Of a stretch of DNA of 64,000 nt, positions 31,601 to 40,985 are shown piece by piece. Positions within the stretch are counted from its first letter, which is position 1, and the number at the start of each line of letters is the position of its first letter. The position numbers and the translations under genes were made by a program. The stretch is from Rhodobacteraceae bacterium XHP0102 (GTDB lineage Bacteria > Pseudomonadota > Alphaproteobacteria > Rhodobacterales > Rhodobacteraceae): positions 492,465 through 556,464 of the forward strand of contig JAOWLD010000003.1 of the NCBI GenBank assembly GCA_025751475.1, read 5' to 3'. Below the pieces are notes generated by a model. That model saw only the letters and a list, made by a program, of their open reading frames with translations, ran no database searches and was not told the origin of the DNA.

Positions 31601-32241
31601 CCAATCTTTCCCCAAATGGCCCGCTTCGGATTGGGATTGGTGGCCCTGTTGGCGCAGGTAAAACCACGCTGACCGCAAGGCTCGCGGCGCGGCTGAAGGA
31701 TCAGTTTTCCATTGGCGTCATCACCAACGATATTTACACCCAAGAGGATGCAGAGGCGCTGATGCGGATGCAAATCCTGCCGCTGGATCGGATCATTGGG
31801 GTTGAGACAGGGGGGTGTCCGCATACCGCCATCCGCGAGGATGCCAGCATCAATTTGGCCGCGATTGCGCAAATGCAAGCGCGCCACGCTGACCTTGAGA
31901 TCGTGTTGATCGAAAGCGGCGGCGATAACCTATCGGCGACCTTCAGCCCTGAATTGGCCGATCTGACGATCTATGTGATTGATACGGCATCGGGCGAGGA
32001 TATCCCGCGCAAGGGCGGGCCTGCGCTGACGCGGTCGGATATCTTGGTGATCAACAAAACCGATCTTGCGCCCTATGTCGGTGCGCGGCTTGATGTGATG
32101 GAGGCAGATGCGACCCGGGCGCGGGCAGGGCGGCCTTTCGTTATGGCGCAATTGCGCCACGAGCAGGGCGTGGAGAAGATTGTTGACCTGATCCTTGAGA
32201 TGGGCGGCTTGCCACGCTTGCGGTCTGCAAAAATTGCCTAA
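31597..32241 (+). CDS. ureG: Urease accessory protein UreG
   Basis: UreG is the GTPase that powers nickel insertion. The 214-residue protein has P-loop [11 protein letters not shown], the switch/metal motif [13 protein letters not shown] with the conserved CPH nickel site, [15 protein letters not shown] and the NKTD guanine motif. It ends the urease gene run; the next gene begins 112 bp later. Confidence 0.97.
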   Translation: MTNLSPNGPLRIGIGGPVGAGKTTLTARLAARLKDQFSIGVITNDIYTQEDAEALMRMQILPLDRIIGVETGGCPHTAIREDASINLAAIAQMQARHADLEIVLIESGGDNLSATFSPELADLTIYVIDTASGEDIPRKGGPALTRSDILVINKTDLAPYVGARLDVMEADATRARAGRPFVMAQLRHEQGVEKIVDLILEMGGLPRLRSAKIA

Positions 32242-32353
32242 CAGAATGCTACGATTATCAATGAAACCCGAAAACTGCCTTCGTGCTTTTTGGGTGCGAC
32301 AGCGCCGCGACAAGCGCCTATCATAGCCGCAGTATTCAATGTGAGTTGCCGTT

Positions 32354-33169
32354 ATGAGCCCCAAATATTTCGCCCCCACAGGCGGCCATCCCCCGCAGGA
32401 ACAGCTGTTGACAGATCGCGCGGTCTTTACCGAGGCCTATGCCGTGATCCCGCGCGGCACGATGCGCGATATCACCACCAGTTTCTTGCCCTTTTGGGAG
32501 AAAACCCGCCTTTGGGTGATTGCGCGGCCCTTGTCGGGCTTTGCGGAAACCTTTTCGCATTACATCATGGAAGTCGCCCCCGAGGGCGGCAGCGCGCGCC
32601 CTGAAACCGATGAGGAGGCCGAGGCGGTTCTTTTTGTCGTAGAGGGCCAAGCAAGCCTTACAGTGAATGGTCAAACCCATCTGTTGGAGGCGGGCGGTTA
32701 CGCCTATCTGCCGCCCGCTCAGGCATGGGAATTGTATAATCGCGGGCAGTCGCCTTTGCGGTTTCATTGGATTCGCAAAGCCTATCAGGAGGTCGAAGGT
32801 CTCGATCATCCTGACGTTTTGATTTTGAACGAGCGCGACATTGCCCCCACCCCAATGGCGGGCACGGATGGCAAATGGGCCACCACGCGCTTTGTTGATC
32901 CTGCTGATCTGCGCCATGATATGCACGTGACCATCGTGACCTTTGAACCCGGTGCGGTGATCCCGTTTCTGGAAACCCATGTGATGGAACACGGGCTGTA
33001 TGTGCTAGAGGGCAAGGCCGTCTATCGCCTCAACACCGATTGGGTCGAGGTGGAAGCGGGCGATTATATGTGGCTGCGCGCCTTTTGCCCGCAGGCCTGC
33101 TATGCGGGCGGGCCGGGCAAGTTCCGCTATCTGCTTTACAAAGATGTGAACCGCCATATGCCCTTATGA
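32354..33169 (+). CDS. allE: (S)-ureidoglycine aminohydrolase
   Basis: This enzyme converts (S)-ureidoglycine to (S)-ureidoglycolate plus ammonia, with manganese bound in a cupin. The 271-residue protein is a double cupin: one domain near 70-120 (EAVLFVVEGQASLTVN) and one near 190-265 (HVMEHGLYVLEGKAVY, which carries metal-ligand His and Glu residues). Length and order match the YlbA/UGHY family. It lies after ureG and converges on ureidoglycolate lyase with a 6-bp overlap; both enzymes act in sequence. Confidence 0.9.
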   Translation: MSPKYFAPTGGHPPQEQLLTDRAVFTEAYAVIPRGTMRDITTSFLPFWEKTRLWVIARPLSGFAETFSHYIMEVAPEGGSARPETDEEAEAVLFVVEGQASLTVNGQTHLLEAGGYAYLPPAQAWELYNRGQSPLRFHWIRKAYQEVEGLDHPDVLILNERDIAPTPMAGTDGKWATTRFVDPADLRHDMHVTIVTFEPGAVIPFLETHVMEHGLYVLEGKAVYRLNTDWVEVEAGDYMWLRAFCPQACYAGGPGKFRYLLYKDVNRHMPL

Positions 33170-33646
33170 GGGGACGATCATCACTTCATCAGGCAGCCAA
33201 TATTCTTCTAAATTGGGGCCATCGCCAATGCGGTCGATGACCGCGAAAAGCCCTGGATCATATAGCGGCGTCAGCACTCCGTGCCAGACGCCGCGATGAA
33301 TATTGATCGCTTGCCCCGCTTCGGTCAGAAAGGCGCGGATGTTTTGCGGGGTGCCGTTGTGGTCTTCGGCCACGACCACCAAAAACGGCTGATGGCTCAT
33401 CGGGACAAAGGCCTGCGATCCGTCAGGGTGTCGCTCGACCAGATCAAGCTTCATCGGCAAATCGCGCTTTTCTGCGTGAAAGATGCTGATCCCTGCGCGC
33501 CCATCCGAAAAATCCATCCGCGCACGGTCGTGGAAACGGCCACATAGGCCTTGATTGATGATCTTGTCAGGCGTGCCTTTCGCCTCAAGCAAGTCGCCAA
33601 ACGGCGCAAAGGCATCGGCGGTCATGGGCTCGATGATGATCTTCAT
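33164..33646 (-). CDS. allA: Ureidoglycolate lyase
   Basis: AllA splits ureidoglycolate into glyoxylate and urea, the last step of allantoin breakdown. The 160-residue protein shows the family pattern MTADAFAPFGDL near residue 7, MSHQPFLVVVAED and GVWHGVLTPL. Its start overlaps the stop of the PuuE-UraD gene by 4 bp, so the two are co-translated. Both products of the reaction have dedicated machinery nearby: urease at 27-32 kb and the bhc genes at 38-43 kb. Confidence 0.92.
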   Translation of the reverse strand: MKIIIEPMTADAFAPFGDLLEAKGTPDKIINQGLCGRFHDRARMDFSDGRAGISIFHAEKRDLPMKLDLVERHPDGSQAFVPMSHQPFLVVVAEDHNGTPQNIRAFLTEAGQAINIHRGVWHGVLTPLYDPGLFAVIDRIGDGPNLEEYWLPDEVMIVPS

Positions 33647-35055
33647 TGTGCGAACCGATCTATCAGGCGCAATTCCGCGATGCGCTCAACCTGACGACAG
33701 GCTTCGGTGAATTCGACCTCGCGCGATTGCGTCACGCGGCGCTTGAACGCCTCCAAGATACTGGCCTTGGTGTTGTCGCGCACAGCGATGATGAAGGGAA
33801 AACCGAAGGCTTCGGTATAGCGGTCATTCAAGGCGGTGAATTCTGCGCGTTCCGCGTCCGTCAGGCTATCAAGCCCGACCGAGGCTTGCTCGGCAGTTGA
33901 CTCGGCTGTCAGGCGCTTGGCCGCGGCCAGTTTGCCTGCCAGATCAGGGTGGGCTTGCAACACACCCAGCCGTTCCGCCGCGCTGGCGCTGCGAAAGGCG
34001 CGCGCAAGAACCGAATGAACCCCTGCCGCGCAATCATGGGCGGGGCCAAGCTCCATCTCAAAGGCACGTTCAGCAATCCATGGGCTATGCTCGAACATAC
34101 CGCCAAACTCGGCAACAAACGCCTCGCGCGTCATCTGCGAGGGGGTCAAACGCGCGGTCACGGGATGGGTCGCGGCCCAATGATCGGCAATCTCTGCGCG
34201 GGTGGCGAACCATACACCCTCATGCGCTTGGAAATGCGCCAAGGCCCGTTTGAGGGCCAGCGCGCGGGCAGGGCGGCCCGCAAGGCGGCAATGCAGGCCG
34301 ATAGACATCATCTTGGGCGCGCCCGCCACCCCTTCGGCGTAAAGCTGATCAAAGGTGTCAATCAAGCTGCGCTCGAATTGCGCGCCTTCGGTAAAGCCCG
34401 CTTGGATCGCAAAGCGCATATCGTTGCAATCCATCGTGTAGGGCACGATCAATTGATCCTTGCCGCCCGCCTTGACCCAATAGGGCAGATCATCGGCATA
34501 GCTGTCGGCGATATAGGCCAGATCCCCCTCTTCGGCAGCCAGATCAACCGTGTGCATGGAACAGCGTCCCGTATACCATCCGCGCGGCGGGGTTCCCGTG
34601 ACCTCGGTGTGCAGGCGGATCGCCTCGCGGATTTGTGCGCGCTCCTCCTCGGGGGGCATATCCTTGTGCTCCACCCATTTCAGGCCATGGCTGGCAATTT
34701 CCCAACCCGCCTTTTTCATCGCCGCCACCTGTTCGGGGCTGCGGGCAAGGGCGGTGGCCACCCCATAGACCGTCACGGGGAGGTCTGACATCATCGCATA
34801 GAGCCGCCAAAACCCTGCACGCGCACCATATTCGTAGATCGACTCCATATTCCAATGGCGCTGACCGACCCATGGTTGCGCGCCCGTGATCTCGGACAAA
34901 AACGCCTCAGATGCGGCATCGCCATGCAGGATGTTATTCTCGCCACCTTCCTCGTAATTGAGGACGATCTGCACGGCGATTTTTGCGCCATTGGGCCAGT
35001 TGGGCTGCGGCATCTGCGGGCCGTAGCCGCGTAAATCTCGGGGGTAGCGTGTCAT
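33643..35055 (-). CDS. puuE: Fused allantoinase PuuE and OHCU decarboxylase UraD
   Basis: The 470-residue protein joins two purine enzymes. Residues 1 to about 300 form a polysaccharide-deacetylase-type allantoinase (LNYEEGGENN, HGLKWVEHKDM, GWYTGRCS). Residues about 305-470 form OHCU decarboxylase, with catalytic His in FEHSPWIAERAF and LQAHPDLAGKLA. The two steps are consecutive: OHCU to allantoin to allantoate. ATG at 35055 follows GAGG by 5 bp; an ATG 24 bp upstream has no ribosome site. It heads a unit with allA. Confidence 0.92.
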   Translation of the reverse strand: MTRYPRDLRGYGPQMPQPNWPNGAKIAVQIVLNYEEGGENNILHGDAASEAFLSEITGAQPWVGQRHWNMESIYEYGARAGFWRLYAMMSDLPVTVYGVATALARSPEQVAAMKKAGWEIASHGLKWVEHKDMPPEEERAQIREAIRLHTEVTGTPPRGWYTGRCSMHTVDLAAEEGDLAYIADSYADDLPYWVKAGGKDQLIVPYTMDCNDMRFAIQAGFTEGAQFERSLIDTFDQLYAEGVAGAPKMMSIGLHCRLAGRPARALALKRALAHFQAHEGVWFATRAEIADHWAATHPVTARLTPSQMTREAFVAEFGGMFEHSPWIAERAFEMELGPAHDCAAGVHSVLARAFRSASAAERLGVLQAHPDLAGKLAAAKRLTAESTAEQASVGLDSLTDAERAEFTALNDRYTEAFGFPFIIAVRDNTKASILEAFKRRVTQSREVEFTEACRQVERIAELRLIDRFAQ

Positions 35056-35230
35056 CTCAGCCTCGCTTGGTTTTTCCATGGCATAATGCAGATAATCGTG
35101 AGTGATTTTAAAAAAAATCCATAAGCACTGTTTTGGTGGCTCTGCTCTGTATCTGGCGCCTGATCTCGCCTATCATGACCAGAGCGGTGAGAATTTTCTA
35201 GGTGTCATTTAACCCAAAGGGAGAGCGCAG

Positions 35231-35584
35231 ATGGCAGGGTATTTAACCACCCATGTTTTGGACACGGCGACAGGTCGCCCTGCTGCGGGATTACAGATTG
35301 ATCTCTACCGCGTCACCGATGGGGATATGGCCTTGATCAAGACGGTTGTGACCAATGCAGACGGGCGCACAGATGCGCAAATCCTGCCTGCTGCGGAATT
35401 CGCTTGCGGCGTTTACGAATTGCGCTTTCATGCAGGGGCCTATCTTGATGCACAAGGCGTGCCATCAGAAAACCCGCGTTTCCTTGACATGATCCCGATC
35501 CGTTTCGGAATGTCGGAGGAGACACATTACCATGTCCCGCTTTTGCTGTCGCCTTATGGATATTCCACCTATCGCGGCAGTTGA
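35231..35584 (+). CDS. hiuH: 5-hydroxyisourate hydrolase
   Basis: HiuH, a transthyretin-related protein, hydrolyses 5-hydroxyisourate, the product of urate oxidation, to OHCU. The 117-residue protein starts with [14 protein letters not shown] and ends with the diagnostic YRGS, which separates the enzyme from hormone-binding transthyretin. GGGAG lies 7 bp before the ATG. It diverges from puuE-uraD across 175 bp, and its end overlaps the LysR gene by 16 bp. Confidence 0.95.
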   Translation: MAGYLTTHVLDTATGRPAAGLQIDLYRVTDGDMALIKTVVTNADGRTDAQILPAAEFACGVYELRFHAGAYLDAQGVPSENPRFLDMIPIRFGMSEETHYHVPLLLSPYGYSTYRGS

Positions 35585-36498
35585 ACGGTGGCGGTCTCGC
35601 GGATGGCGCGGCCCACGCGGTCGATCATGAAGTCCATGAACAGCCGCGTTTTGGGGTCTTGCCTGCGGCGATGGGTGAAGAGACAGGCCATTTGAATAGG
35701 GGCGGGTGGGGTCTCCACCGCTACGGGGACAAGCGCGCCAGTGCGCAATTGCTCGGCCACCTCGAAAATCGGTTTCATGACGATGCCATGCCCTGCCAAG
35801 GCCCAATCCGTCAGCACATCCCCGTCATCGGATTCATAGCGCCCTGAGACGGCAAAGCGCTCAAGGCCCGCCGCGGTCTGGAGACGCCATTGAAACTCCT
35901 TCGCGCCGGGAAAGCGCAGGTTCAAGCATTCATGCCGTCCTGTGACCAAATCGGCCCCTGATACGGGCATCCCGCGTGCGGCGATATAGGCCGGCGCGGC
36001 ACAAAGCACGCGCGCCACATCCGCGATCTTGCGGATGCGCAGGTTGCTGTCTTCAGGCTCCCCCAGAAAAAACGCCAGATCCAACCCCTCGGTGGTCAGG
36101 TCAATCTTGCGGTCCGAGAGGCGCAGGCGGATGTGGATTTCAGGATATTGCGCGATGAATTGGGGCACATGGGGCGCAATCAACCGCCGCCCGACCCCCA
36201 AAGGCGCCGCGATGTAAAGCGATCCTTTGGGGTTTTCGGTGATGTTCACGATCTGCGCCTCGGCATCCTCGACCGATTCCAATATCTTCGTGGCCCCGCG
36301 ATAAAAGGCTTGCCCCTGTTCGGTGGGGGTCAAGTTGCGGGTTGTGCGCTGGAACAGGCGCACGCCCAAATGGTCCTCAAGCTGCGATATCCGCGAGGAG
36401 GTCACGGCAGGTGAGATGCGCAAATCCCGCCCCGCAGCCGACATTGACCCAAGCTCATAGACACGGACAAAGGTTCGGATATTATCAATATAGGACAT
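35569..36498 (-). CDS. LysR-family transcriptional regulator
   Basis: The 309-residue protein has an N-terminal winged helix ([21 protein letters not shown], with [19 protein letters not shown]) and a C-terminal periplasmic-binding-like effector domain, in the CrgA/AaeR-like branch. It lies divergent from puuD and convergent with hiuH, so it is a good candidate to sense urate or a breakdown product and control puuD. ATG at 36498 gives the family start; an upstream frame extension into the promoter is rejected. Confidence 0.88.
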   Translation of the reverse strand: MSYIDNIRTFVRVYELGSMSAAGRDLRISPAVTSSRISQLEDHLGVRLFQRTTRNLTPTEQGQAFYRGATKILESVEDAEAQIVNITENPKGSLYIAAPLGVGRRLIAPHVPQFIAQYPEIHIRLRLSDRKIDLTTEGLDLAFFLGEPEDSNLRIRKIADVARVLCAAPAYIAARGMPVSGADLVTGRHECLNLRFPGAKEFQWRLQTAAGLERFAVSGRYESDDGDVLTDWALAGHGIVMKPIFEVAEQLRTGALVPVAVETPPAPIQMACLFTHRRRQDPKTRLFMDFMIDRVGRAIRETATVQLPR

Positions 36499-36511
36499 TG
36501 TTTTGCTTTTT

Positions 36512-36541
36512 TTGATACTGCTTGGCTTTTGCCCGTAATAG
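36512..36541 (+). promoter_or_regulatory. Candidate puuD promoter
   Basis: TTGATA, an 18-bp spacer and TAATAG lie in the 104-bp gap between the divergent LysR gene and puuD, about 60 bp before the puuD start. The arms CTGCT and AGCAG flank the spacer and might be part of a LysR site, but this is weak. Confidence 0.4.
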
Positions 36542-36602
36542 CAGAACAAACTCCACCCGCCTAGTATGGCGCCAACCGCAACTCTGTCAGGGGATCACCC
36601 GT

Positions 36603-37829
36603 ATGTATGATCTGGCCATTATCTGGGATTGGATTTCATTTTCGGTCAGGTGGCTGCACGTCATCACGGCGATGGCGTGGATTGGCGCATCTTTCTTCTT
36701 TATTGCGTTGGACCTCGGGCTGCGGCCTGTGCCCAATATGCCCAAAGGGGCCTATGGCGAAGAATGGCAGGTGCATGGGGGTGGGTTTTACCACATCCAG
36801 AAATATCTGGTCGCCCCTGAAAATATGCCCGAGCATCTGATTTGGCACAAATGGCAAAGCTACATCACATGGGTGTCAGGCGCGGCCTTGTTGATGATCG
36901 TCTATTGGGTGGGCGGCGAATTATTCTTGCTTGATCCCACAAAAGCCAATTTGACGCTGTGGCAGGGTATTTTGATCTCGGGCGGCTCTCTGGCCTTGGG
37001 GTGGGTGCTCTATGATCAACTGTGCAAATCGCCCTTGGGCGAGAACCCGACCGCGCTGATGCTGATCCTGTTTGTGATCCTTGTGGTCATGTCTTGGGGC
37101 TACAATCAGGTGTTCACAGGGCGCGCGGCGCTGCTGCATTTGGGTGCCTTCACTGCGACCATCATGACGGGGAATGTATTTTTCCAAATCATGCCAAACC
37201 AACGGATTGTGGTGGCTGATCTCAAGGCGGGGCGCACGCCTGATGCGAAATATGGCAAGATCGCCAAGCTGCGCTCGACCCATAACAATTACCTCACCTT
37301 GCCTGTGATTTTCTTGATGCTGTCCAATCACTATCCGCTCGCCTTTGCGACCGAATATGCGTGGATCATCGCCAGCTTGATCTTCCTCACGGGTGTGACC
37401 ATCCGCCATTATTTCAACACGATGCACGCCACGGGCAAGGGGCCGCATTGGACATGGGCGGTCACCGTCTTGCTGATGATTGTCATCGCATGGCTGTCGA
37501 TCCCGCGCAGTGCGGAAACCTATGACGAAGCCGCCACGCGCCCCTTGAGCGCGGCCGAGGCGCATATGGTTGCCGCAGATGGGTTCGAGGAGGCCTATTA
37601 CGCGGTGATCGGGAATTGCTCCATGTGTCATGCCCGCGAACCCGCATGGGATGGCATCCGTTGGGCACCCAAGAATATCTATCTCGAAACCGAGGCGGAT
37701 GTGGCCCGTCAAGCCAGCCAGATCTATCTACAGGCGGGTGTGTCGCACGCGATGCCGCCCCCCAATGCCTTTGCCATGGATGAAGAGGCGCGCCGCGCCA
37801 TCGTGGCATGGGTGCAAGCCGCCCGTTAA
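36603..37829 (+). CDS. puuD: Membrane-bound urate oxidase PuuD with cytochrome c domain
   Basis: PuuD oxidises urate to 5-hydroxyisourate at the membrane and passes electrons to its own cytochrome c instead of making peroxide. The 408-residue protein has about eight membrane helices with heme-like histidines (VRWLHVITAMAWIGASFFF), then a C-terminal c-type domain with one CxxCH motif (GNCSMCHAREPAW, near residue 342). An ATG with GGGGATC upstream is preferred over a frame running back into the LysR promoter. Soluble uricase is not present in the window. Confidence 0.92.
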   Translation: MYDLAIIWDWISFSVRWLHVITAMAWIGASFFFIALDLGLRPVPNMPKGAYGEEWQVHGGGFYHIQKYLVAPENMPEHLIWHKWQSYITWVSGAALLMIVYWVGGELFLLDPTKANLTLWQGILISGGSLALGWVLYDQLCKSPLGENPTALMLILFVILVVMSWGYNQVFTGRAALLHLGAFTATIMTGNVFFQIMPNQRIVVADLKAGRTPDAKYGKIAKLRSTHNNYLTLPVIFLMLSNHYPLAFATEYAWIIASLIFLTGVTIRHYFNTMHATGKGPHWTWAVTVLLMIVIAWLSIPRSAETYDEAATRPLSAAEAHMVAADGFEEAYYAVIGNCSMCHAREPAWDGIRWAPKNIYLETEADVARQASQIYLQAGVSHAMPPPNAFAMDEEARRAIVAWVQAAR

Positions 37830-38641
37830 GGGCTTCGTCCACCGATGGCCGTGGTGATCTGGTCCGCCGCATGGCGCACCATCGTCCCAATATCATGACA
37901 GCGTGCGACAGGCAGACGAAAGGCGGGGCCAGAGATGGAAATCCCCGCCACGGCCTCGCCATGCACGTTGAAAATTGGGGCCGCGATACAGCGCATCCCT
38001 TCGGCGCGCTCTTGGTCATCAATCGCAAATCCCCGCGCGCGGGCCGCATCCAAATCTGCGCGCAATGTGGCCTCATCGGTCAGGCTTTGTGGGGTAAAGG
38101 CCGCAAGGCCGCGTTTGAGAATGATCGCCTGCACCTGTTGCGGCTCAAACCAAGAGAGCAGCGCCTTGCCAATCCCCGAGACGTGCATCGGCGCGCGGGT
38201 GCCTGGTGGAAAAAAGGCGCGGATCGCCTCGTGGGTTTCCACTTGGGTCAGGAACAGAACCTCATCCTGCATTTCGACCCCCAAATTCGCGGTCTCGCCC
38301 GTTTCACGCATCAATTGTGTCATGCCAGCGCGGGATCGCTCCACCACATTGGTGCGGCGCAAAAACGCCGAACCAACCTGAAACGCGCCCGCGCCGATAT
38401 GCCAGACCTGCTGCATCTCATCGCATTCGACCATCCCGCGCATTTGCAATGTGGTCAGCGCGCGATAGAGCGTGGCGGTGGCCTGACCCGTCTCCTCGGC
38501 CAATTCAGACAGGCGCAGCCCAGGTTTTTGCGCCACCACTTCCATCACCGCGAGCGCACGGTCAAGCGCCTGCACCGTGTTTTGTTCGGTCTTGTCGTGA
38601 AAGGCCTTGGGGCGGCCCCTTTGACGCGTGGATGGTGTCAT
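37826..38641 (-). CDS. bhcR: IclR-family regulator of the bhc genes (BhcR)
   Basis: The 271-residue protein has an N-terminal winged helix (ALDRALAVMEVV, LSELAEETGQATATLYRALTTL split as usual) and a C-terminal IclR effector domain ending VRHAADQITT. It is divergent from bhcA, as bhcR is in Paracoccus, where it senses glyoxylate. ATG at 38641 follows AAAGGG by 9 bp; the frame running to 38722 is the AT-rich promoter. Its stop overlaps puuD by 4 bp, tying the purine and bhc genes tightly together. Confidence 0.87.
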   Translation of the reverse strand: MTPSTRQRGRPKAFHDKTEQNTVQALDRALAVMEVVAQKPGLRLSELAEETGQATATLYRALTTLQMRGMVECDEMQQVWHIGAGAFQVGSAFLRRTNVVERSRAGMTQLMRETGETANLGVEMQDEVLFLTQVETHEAIRAFFPPGTRAPMHVSGIGKALLSWFEPQQVQAIILKRGLAAFTPQSLTDEATLRADLDAARARGFAIDDQERAEGMRCIAAPIFNVHGEAVAGISISGPAFRLPVARCHDIGTMVRHAADQITTAIGGRSP

Positions 38642-38703
38642 ATCTGCGGCCCTTTCATCTGCAAAGAGAGAATTGAAAAACTGCAACAATTTGAATTTTA
38701 TGA

Positions 38704-38749
38704 TGAAAAAGTATTTTTTCACCTATTAAAAAATTATTTCGAAAAAATT
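38704..38749. promoter_or_regulatory. Candidate BhcR operator region
   Basis: Two AT-rich dyads lie in the 168-bp bhcR-bhcA gap: TGAAAAA-N4-TTTTTCA at 38704-38721 and an 18-bp dyad centred on TTTCGAAA at 38732-38749. IclR-family regulators usually bind such short palindromes between divergent genes. No binding data. Confidence 0.5.
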
Positions 38750-38809
38750 GCAGCCTGTAAAGCCCTGCGGCTATGCTTGTCTTAACCTTTGAAGGGAGGG
38801 CCGCACGCA

Positions 38810-40000
38810 ATGTCGTTTCAAAATCCAGTTTTCATTCCTGGGCCAACCAATATCCCAGAGAGCATTCGCAAAGCCTGTGATATGCCCACGCTTGACCATC
38901 GCAGTCCCGCCTTTGGCGCGATGTTCAAACCCGCCGTGGCGGGTGTGCGCCGTGTTTTGAAAATGAGCGCAGGCGAGGTGATTGTGATCCCGTCCACAGG
39001 CACAGGCGGATGGGAGGCGGCGATCACAAATACCCTCAGCGCGGGGGATACGGTTTTGGCCGCGCGGTTTGGAATGTTCAGCCATCGCTGGATCGATATG
39101 TGCCAACGCCATGGTTTGAACGTGCAGATCATCGATGTGCCATGGGGGCAGGCGGCCCCGATTGCGCAGATTGAGGCGGCCTTACGCGCGGATACTGAGG
39201 GCCAGATCAAGGCCGTGCTTGCCACCCATAATGAAACCGCGACAGGTGTGCGCTCCGATATCGCAGGAATACGCGCGGCCCTGAATGCCGCAGGACATCA
39301 TGCGATGCTGTTTGTCGATGGTGTCTCCTCCATTGCGTCCATGCCGTTTGAGTTTGATGCATGGGGGGTCGATATCGCCGTGGCAGGCAGCCAGAAAGGT
39401 TTCATGATGCCCGCAGGTCTGGCGATTTTGGGCGTCAGCCCCAAGGCCTTGGCGGCGATGGACAGCGCCACCTTGCCGCGCTGTTTCTTTGATTTCCGCG
39501 ATATGCTGAAATCCTACGCGGCGGGGGGATATCCCTATACCCCATCTGTTGCTCTGATCGCGGGCCTCTCTCATTCCATCGCCCTTCTGGAGGGTGAGGG
39601 GTTAGAGAATGTGTATGCCCGCCACCACCGATTGGCCGAAGGGGTGCGCCGCGCCGTTGCCGCATGGGGGTTGCAGATTTGTGCAACCGATCCTGCTGCG
39701 GCCTCTGATACGGTGACGGCGGTTCTGGTGCCCGCAGGGAAATGTGGCACCGAACTCGCGCAGCTTGCCGCCACAAAATATGGCGTGGCCTTTGGTGTGG
39801 GTCTGGGCGAGGTCGCAGGAAAGGTGTTTCGCATCGGCCATTTAGGGATGCTGACCGATGTGATGGTGCTGTCGGGTTTGGCCACAGCCGAGATGTGCAT
39901 GGCCGATCTTGGATGGGATGTGCGCCTTGGGTCAGGCGTAGCGGCCGCCCAAGACTACTATCGCAGCGGCGCAGGCGCGTTGCGCCATGCGGCCGAATAG
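38810..40000 (+). CDS. bhcA: Aspartate-glyoxylate aminotransferase BhcA
   Basis: BhcA transfers the amino group of aspartate to glyoxylate, giving glycine and oxaloacetate, and starts the beta-hydroxyaspartate cycle. The 396-residue protein is a class V PLP aminotransferase with FIPGPTNIPESIRKA at 8-22, STGTGGWEAAITN, VDGVSSI and PLP lysine Lys196 in AGSQKGFM. The start follows AGGGAGGG. It is first in bhcABCD with a 9-bp gap to bhcB. Alone it could be called serine-glyoxylate transaminase; the full cluster settles the role. Confidence 0.93.
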   Translation: MSFQNPVFIPGPTNIPESIRKACDMPTLDHRSPAFGAMFKPAVAGVRRVLKMSAGEVIVIPSTGTGGWEAAITNTLSAGDTVLAARFGMFSHRWIDMCQRHGLNVQIIDVPWGQAAPIAQIEAALRADTEGQIKAVLATHNETATGVRSDIAGIRAALNAAGHHAMLFVDGVSSIASMPFEFDAWGVDIAVAGSQKGFMMPAGLAILGVSPKALAAMDSATLPRCFFDFRDMLKSYAAGGYPYTPSVALIAGLSHSIALLEGEGLENVYARHHRLAEGVRRAVAAWGLQICATDPAAASDTVTAVLVPAGKCGTELAQLAATKYGVAFGVGLGEVAGKVFRIGHLGMLTDVMVLSGLATAEMCMADLGWDVRLGSGVAAAQDYYRSGAGALRHAAE

Positions 40001-40009
40001 GAGGGTGCT

Positions 40010-40981
40010 ATGAAAGACCTAAACGACCTTTCCATTCCAAGCTATCAAGACAGCCTTGAGGCCTATACCCGCATCACGCCGCATATCCACCGCACGCCTG
40101 TGCTGACCTCGCAGTTCCTCAACGATCTGGTCGGGGGTGAGATGTTCTTTAAATGCGAGAACTTTCAAAAGGCAGGCGCCTTTAAGGTGCGCGGTGCGTG
40201 TAATGCGGTGTTCGGCCTGTCCGATGCAGAGGCCGCGCGTGGCGTCTGCACCCATTCTAGCGGCAACCACGCGCTGTCTTTGTCCTATGCGGCAGGGCGG
40301 CGGGGCATTCCGTGCCATGTGGTGATGCCCCATAGCGCGCCGCAGGCCAAAAAAGATGCGGTGCGGGGATATGGCGGGATCATCACGGAATGTGAACCCT
40401 CCACCACGTCGCGCGAAGCGGTCTTTGCCGAGGTGCAGGCAAAAACGGGCGGCAATTTTGTGCATCCCTACAACGATCCGCGCGTGATCGCGGGACAGGC
40501 CACCTGTTCGCGTGAATTGATCGAAGATGTGCCCGATTTGGATGCGGTTGTGGCCCCAATCGGCGGAGGCGGTATGATTTCTGGCACCTGTTTGACGCTG
40601 TCAAATGTGGCGCCAGAGATCAAAATATATGCCGCCGAACCCGATCAAGCCGATGATGCCGCGCGCAGTTTTCGCGCAGGCCATATCATTGCGGATGACG
40701 CGCCCCAGACCATTGCCGATGGCCTGAAAGTGCCCCTGAAAGACCTGACATGGCATTTTGTGAAATCCCATGTCACCGATATTCTGACCGCAAGCGAGGA
40801 TGAAATCGTGGCCGCGATGAAGCTGACATGGGCGCGCATGAAGATCGTGATCGAGCCAAGCTGCGCGGTGCCCTTGGCGGCGATTTTGAAGAACAAACAT
40901 CTCTTTGCGGGCAAACGCACAGGGGTGATTATTACGGGCGGCAATGTCGATTTAGACCGTTTGCCATGGATGAAAGGGTGA
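40010..40981 (+). CDS. bhcB: Beta-hydroxyaspartate dehydratase BhcB
   Basis: BhcB removes water from erythro-3-hydroxyaspartate to give iminosuccinate. The 323-residue protein is a fold-type II PLP enzyme of the serine racemase/threonine dehydratase group. It has PLP lysine Lys59 in GAFKVRGA, the SSGNHA phosphate region and the glycine loop APIGGGGMISG. Single-domain length with no ACT domain excludes biosynthetic threonine deaminase. It lies third-to-last in bhcABCD. Confidence 0.92.
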   Translation: MKDLNDLSIPSYQDSLEAYTRITPHIHRTPVLTSQFLNDLVGGEMFFKCENFQKAGAFKVRGACNAVFGLSDAEAARGVCTHSSGNHALSLSYAAGRRGIPCHVVMPHSAPQAKKDAVRGYGGIITECEPSTTSREAVFAEVQAKTGGNFVHPYNDPRVIAGQATCSRELIEDVPDLDAVVAPIGGGGMISGTCLTLSNVAPEIKIYAAEPDQADDAARSFRAGHIIADDAPQTIADGLKVPLKDLTWHFVKSHVTDILTASEDEIVAAMKLTWARMKIVIEPSCAVPLAAILKNKHLFAGKRTGVIITGGNVDLDRLPWMKG

Positions 40982-40985
40982 GGCG

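Noticed and set aside
32266..32294. Weak hairpin after ureG as terminator
   Set aside because: The stem is imperfect and no T run follows.
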